From contig NZ_CP110644.1 of assembly GCF_026153515.1 (NCBI RefSeq), positions 1,455,501 through 1,519,500 on the forward strand: a stretch of DNA of 64,000 nt, read 5' to 3'. This DNA is from Pseudomonas sp. KU26590. Its GTDB lineage: Bacteria > Pseudomonadota > Gammaproteobacteria > Pseudomonadales > Pseudomonadaceae. The position numbers were made by a program, and so were the translations under genes. The notes beneath the pieces are model-generated. The model saw only the letters and a list, made by a program, of their open reading frames with translations. It was not told the DNA's origin and did not search any database. Positions 62,097-64,000 of the stretch are shown piece after piece. Every line of letters begins with the position of its first letter. Position 1 is the first letter of the stretch.

Positions 62097-62880
62097 TATT
62101 GCTTCATGTTCAAGAACTACCGTGGCCTGTCTTCTGATATTCGGTTCCGTGGGTGGCTGCGCGAAAGACCTCAGCTTTTCTCCCACCCCGGGAGGCGAGA
62201 AGGTGACTATTACGGTCAAGGTGCCCAAGGACCTGATAACTGACTCAATGCATGTCATGTACCGGTCCTCAATCTGTAAACGCATTGCGCACGACAGTAA
62301 CGGGCGTCCCGAACCGCTTGATGGATACAACGGGTATGAGATGGAGCTCAAGCGTGCAGGAAATGACGACACCTTTACCGCACAGTTATTTGTTGACGGT
62401 GGTGGTCCATGCGAGTGGCATTTAAGCAACGTAAGGTTCGGCGTTTCGTACCCTGTGCCCAATGTCTTGGGGGAGGACGTCATAGAGGGGGCAGGTGGGA
62501 ACATCATTGTGGTGTTCGATCACAATAATCCTCAACTTCAAACGGGCTATTCCTGGACGGCAGAGGGGCCTGATCTGAATGTTGTGAAAGATTACTATCC
62601 ATGGATACACGAAAGTTACATTCGGGGGCATCAGAAGTGGGCCATGCTTGCCGATGAGGAAGGAGGTACGTTTACCTACGAGGCACGTCAAGCTCGAAAC
62701 ATATATTTCGAGCCCGTACTGCATAGAGACTATGTGGTGCGATCGGCGGAGCCCAAAAAACACAAAAGGGGTGATTACATCACTTTCGTTTATCCCGATG
62801 GGACGAAGCAGTTCGACGGACGAGCGGTGCCTGACTTTGAAAAGATGCAGAAGGTTCGCCTGGGGGGCGACGGCAAATGA
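62089..62880 (+). CDS. Putative lipoprotein, candidate immunity protein
   Basis: The 263-residue protein has a signal peptide ending in lipobox SVGGC (Cys24, next residue Ala, which favours the outer membrane). A Cys-containing domain with ELKRAGNDDTFTAQLFVDGGG and HNNPQLQTGYSW follows. I recall similar lipoproteins downstream of Pseudomonas lipase-type effectors, which would make it an immunity protein, but this is inference. The start at 62089 has AGGGGC upstream; ATG at 62059 is in frame. GC is visibly lower than in neighbouring genes. Confidence 0.6.
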   Translation: MFSIASCSRTTVACLLIFGSVGGCAKDLSFSPTPGGEKVTITVKVPKDLITDSMHVMYRSSICKRIAHDSNGRPEPLDGYNGYEMELKRAGNDDTFTAQLFVDGGGPCEWHLSNVRFGVSYPVPNVLGEDVIEGAGGNIIVVFDHNNPQLQTGYSWTAEGPDLNVVKDYYPWIHESYIRGHQKWAMLADEEGGTFTYEARQARNIYFEPVLHRDYVVRSAEPKKHKRGDYITFVYPDGTKQFDGRAVPDFEKMQKVRLGGDGK

Positions 62881-62929
62881 ATGAGGTTTCTCATTGCACA
62901 GCCGCCGCCTGGCCGCCGCATATCCCCAA

Positions 62930-64000
62930 TCAAACCAAATGCAGATGGTTGTCCCACAACCCTGCCGGCAGCTCCAGCGGTTTGGCGACCAGCACCGTCT
63001 CGCGGCAGTCATAGAAACGGCAGCGCCCTTGACCCGAGGTCACAACGAAGCCGTCCGGCACGGCGCCCACCCCCGCGCAGTCGGGCAGCGGTGCGTCGAG
63101 CTTCAGCGCACCGCTGTCCAGGTCCCAGATGAAGAATCGGTTGCCCCTCGGCGCGGTCAGCGCCACCAGCCGCAGGTCGTTGTGAATGGCGACGCTGGCC
63201 GTGTAATGCGCCATGGCCTGCAACTGTTGCTCCGCCACAGGGAAGGCCTGAAACGGCTGGCCCGGCCGCTTGATGGCGAGCAGCTCGGCGGATTCGTGGG
63301 AAGGCCCCATGAACTGCTGCCCCGCGACGATGGTGCCGTCGCTGGCGATCGCCATATGCCGCACGCTGTTCATCTGCTGCGACAACGTCTCTTTGCTCAG
63401 CAGCGTGCCGTCGCGTTGCATCAGCACCAGACTGGGCTCCATGGCGTTGAGGTTCATTTCAACGCGGCTCTCGGCTTCGGTGCGAATGCCGCCGTTGGCG
63501 ACTACAAGGGTTTCGCCGTCCGGCATCCATGACACCTGATGCGGCCCTACACCGTGGGTGGAAATTTCCCCGGTGCGTTGCAGCCGCTCATCCACGAATC
63601 GATAGATGCCCAACAGGCCGCGGCCCGGTTCCGTGGTGTCGTTTTCGGTGGCGTACAGCCATTCGCCATCCTTGTGAATGACCGCGTGGCCGTAGAAGTG
63701 TCGATGGGGTTGCGAGGTGATGGTCTGCAGCAGACGACCGTCGCGCAAGTCGATCAGGTAACTTTCGGTCCCCGGCCGGCGCGCGACGAACAGCGCGATC
63801 GGCAGGTTTGGGTGGTTGATGATGTCGTGACAGCGCTGGGCGACGGCGGTGGCAAACACCTGCGTGCCGTCGACGCGATAACCCACGGCAAAGTGCTGGC
63901 CATTGCCGTCGTCCCGGGCGGACAGCAGCAGCGGGCTTTCGCCTTTTTTCGCGAACAGCGTCCAGCCGCCAAACGTGACGGCGCTAAGCAGCAGGCTGCC
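62930..64000 (-). CDS. DUF1513 beta-propeller protein, N-terminus cut by window edge
   Basis: The reverse frame is open from the window end (GSLLLSAVTFGGWTLFAKK, probably the end of a signal or anchor) to the stop at 62930, giving 356 residues in view. WD-like repeats of a lactonase/propeller type are seen (AVGYRVDGTQVFATAV, HRHFYGHAVIHKDGEWLYATEND, VGPHQVSWMPDGETLVVANGG). DUF1513 proteins are often neighbours of EfeO-type iron uptake genes; the partner genes would lie beyond the window. The 49-base gap to the lipoprotein gene holds nothing recognisable. Confidence 0.88.
   Translation of the reverse strand, partial: GSLLLSAVTFGGWTLFAKKGESPLLLSARDDGNGQHFAVGYRVDGTQVFATAVAQRCHDIINHPNLPIALFVARRPGTESYLIDLRDGRLLQTITSQPHRHFYGHAVIHKDGEWLYATENDTTEPGRGLLGIYRFVDERLQRTGEISTHGVGPHQVSWMPDGETLVVANGGIRTEAESRVEMNLNAMEPSLVLMQRDGTLLSKETLSQQMNSVRHMAIASDGTIVAGQQFMGPSHESAELLAIKRPGQPFQAFPVAEQQLQAMAHYTASVAIHNDLRLVALTAPRGNRFFIWDLDSGALKLDAPLPDCAGVGAVPDGFVVTSGQGRCRFYDCRETVLVAKPLELPAGLWDNHLHLV

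Overview
The window is a core-chromosome segment of a Pseudomonas (sensu stricto). GC content is high with strong GC3 bias. From memory, the gene order matches the block that runs from about PA4436 down to PA4373 in P. aeruginosa: acyl-CoA dehydrogenase, tas, rplM-rpsI, petABC, sspAB, dolP-gmhA-yraN-lpoA/rsmI, rnpB, the dcw cluster, lpxC, secA, argJ, mutT, ampG, groESL, colRS and mexVW. Repeats of the 'GTAGGAGC...' type, common in fluorescens/syringae-lineage genomes, occupy many gaps. Species cannot be fixed from this sequence alone.

Layout. 1-2.8 kb: a cut GlxA-type regulator, an LCAD-like acyl-CoA dehydrogenase and a Tas-type aldo/keto reductase. 3-7.9 kb: ribosomal proteins L13/S9, the three subunits of cytochrome bc1, then SspA/SspB with an unannotated 41-codon ORF in front. 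7.9-12.7 kb: the envelope/chromosome-maintenance cluster dolP, gmhA, yraN, lpoA, with rsmI divergent. 12.8-13.1 kb: RNase P RNA. 13.4-31.3 kb: the division/cell-wall cluster mraZ-rsmH-ftsL-ftsI-murE-murF-mraY-murD-ftsW-murG-murC-ddlB-ftsQ-ftsA-ftsZ-lpxC, nearly all overlapping or within a few bases. It is preceded by a TTGACG/TATAGT promoter and a three-unit MraZ box. 31.8-38.3 kb: dciA, secA, argJ, a GST and a Nudix/ThiE fusion. 38.8-46.3 kb: cobalamin adenosyltransferase, a membrane histidine kinase, panE, yajQ, an MscS channel, ampG and an alkyltransferase-like protein. 46.4-51.2 kb: a DUF481 outer-membrane protein, a HugZ-like protein, fxsA and groESL with a heat-shock promoter. 51.8-56.6 kb: a PAP2 membrane phosphatase divergent from colRS, then a methyltransferase, inaA and a small secreted protein. 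56.8-61.1 kb: a MexVW-type RND pump. 61.4-62.9 kb: a two-gene accessory island (truncated secretion-effector-like protein plus lipoprotein) of lower GC than its neighbours. 62.9 kb to the end: a DUF1513 beta-propeller protein cut by the window edge.

How the genes fit together. Most of the window builds and monitors the envelope: lipid II synthesis and septation, LPS (lpxC, gmhA, inaA), lipoprotein and outer-membrane upkeep (lpoA, dolP), protein export (secA), muropeptide recycling (ampG), metal/envelope stress signalling (colRS) and efflux.

The most interesting non-genic signals are: (1) two copies of a repeat of about 245 bp with several hairpins whose arms differ in a compensatory way, each just after the terminator of an essential operon and between convergent genes; (2) an identical 13-base motif resembling the ColR box on both flanks of colRS; (3) a small ORF with coding-type codon periodicity overlapping the start of sspA; (4) a 10-bp-periodic MraZ operator. 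All statements about families and synteny rest on recognition of the sequences and on memory; no search was run.
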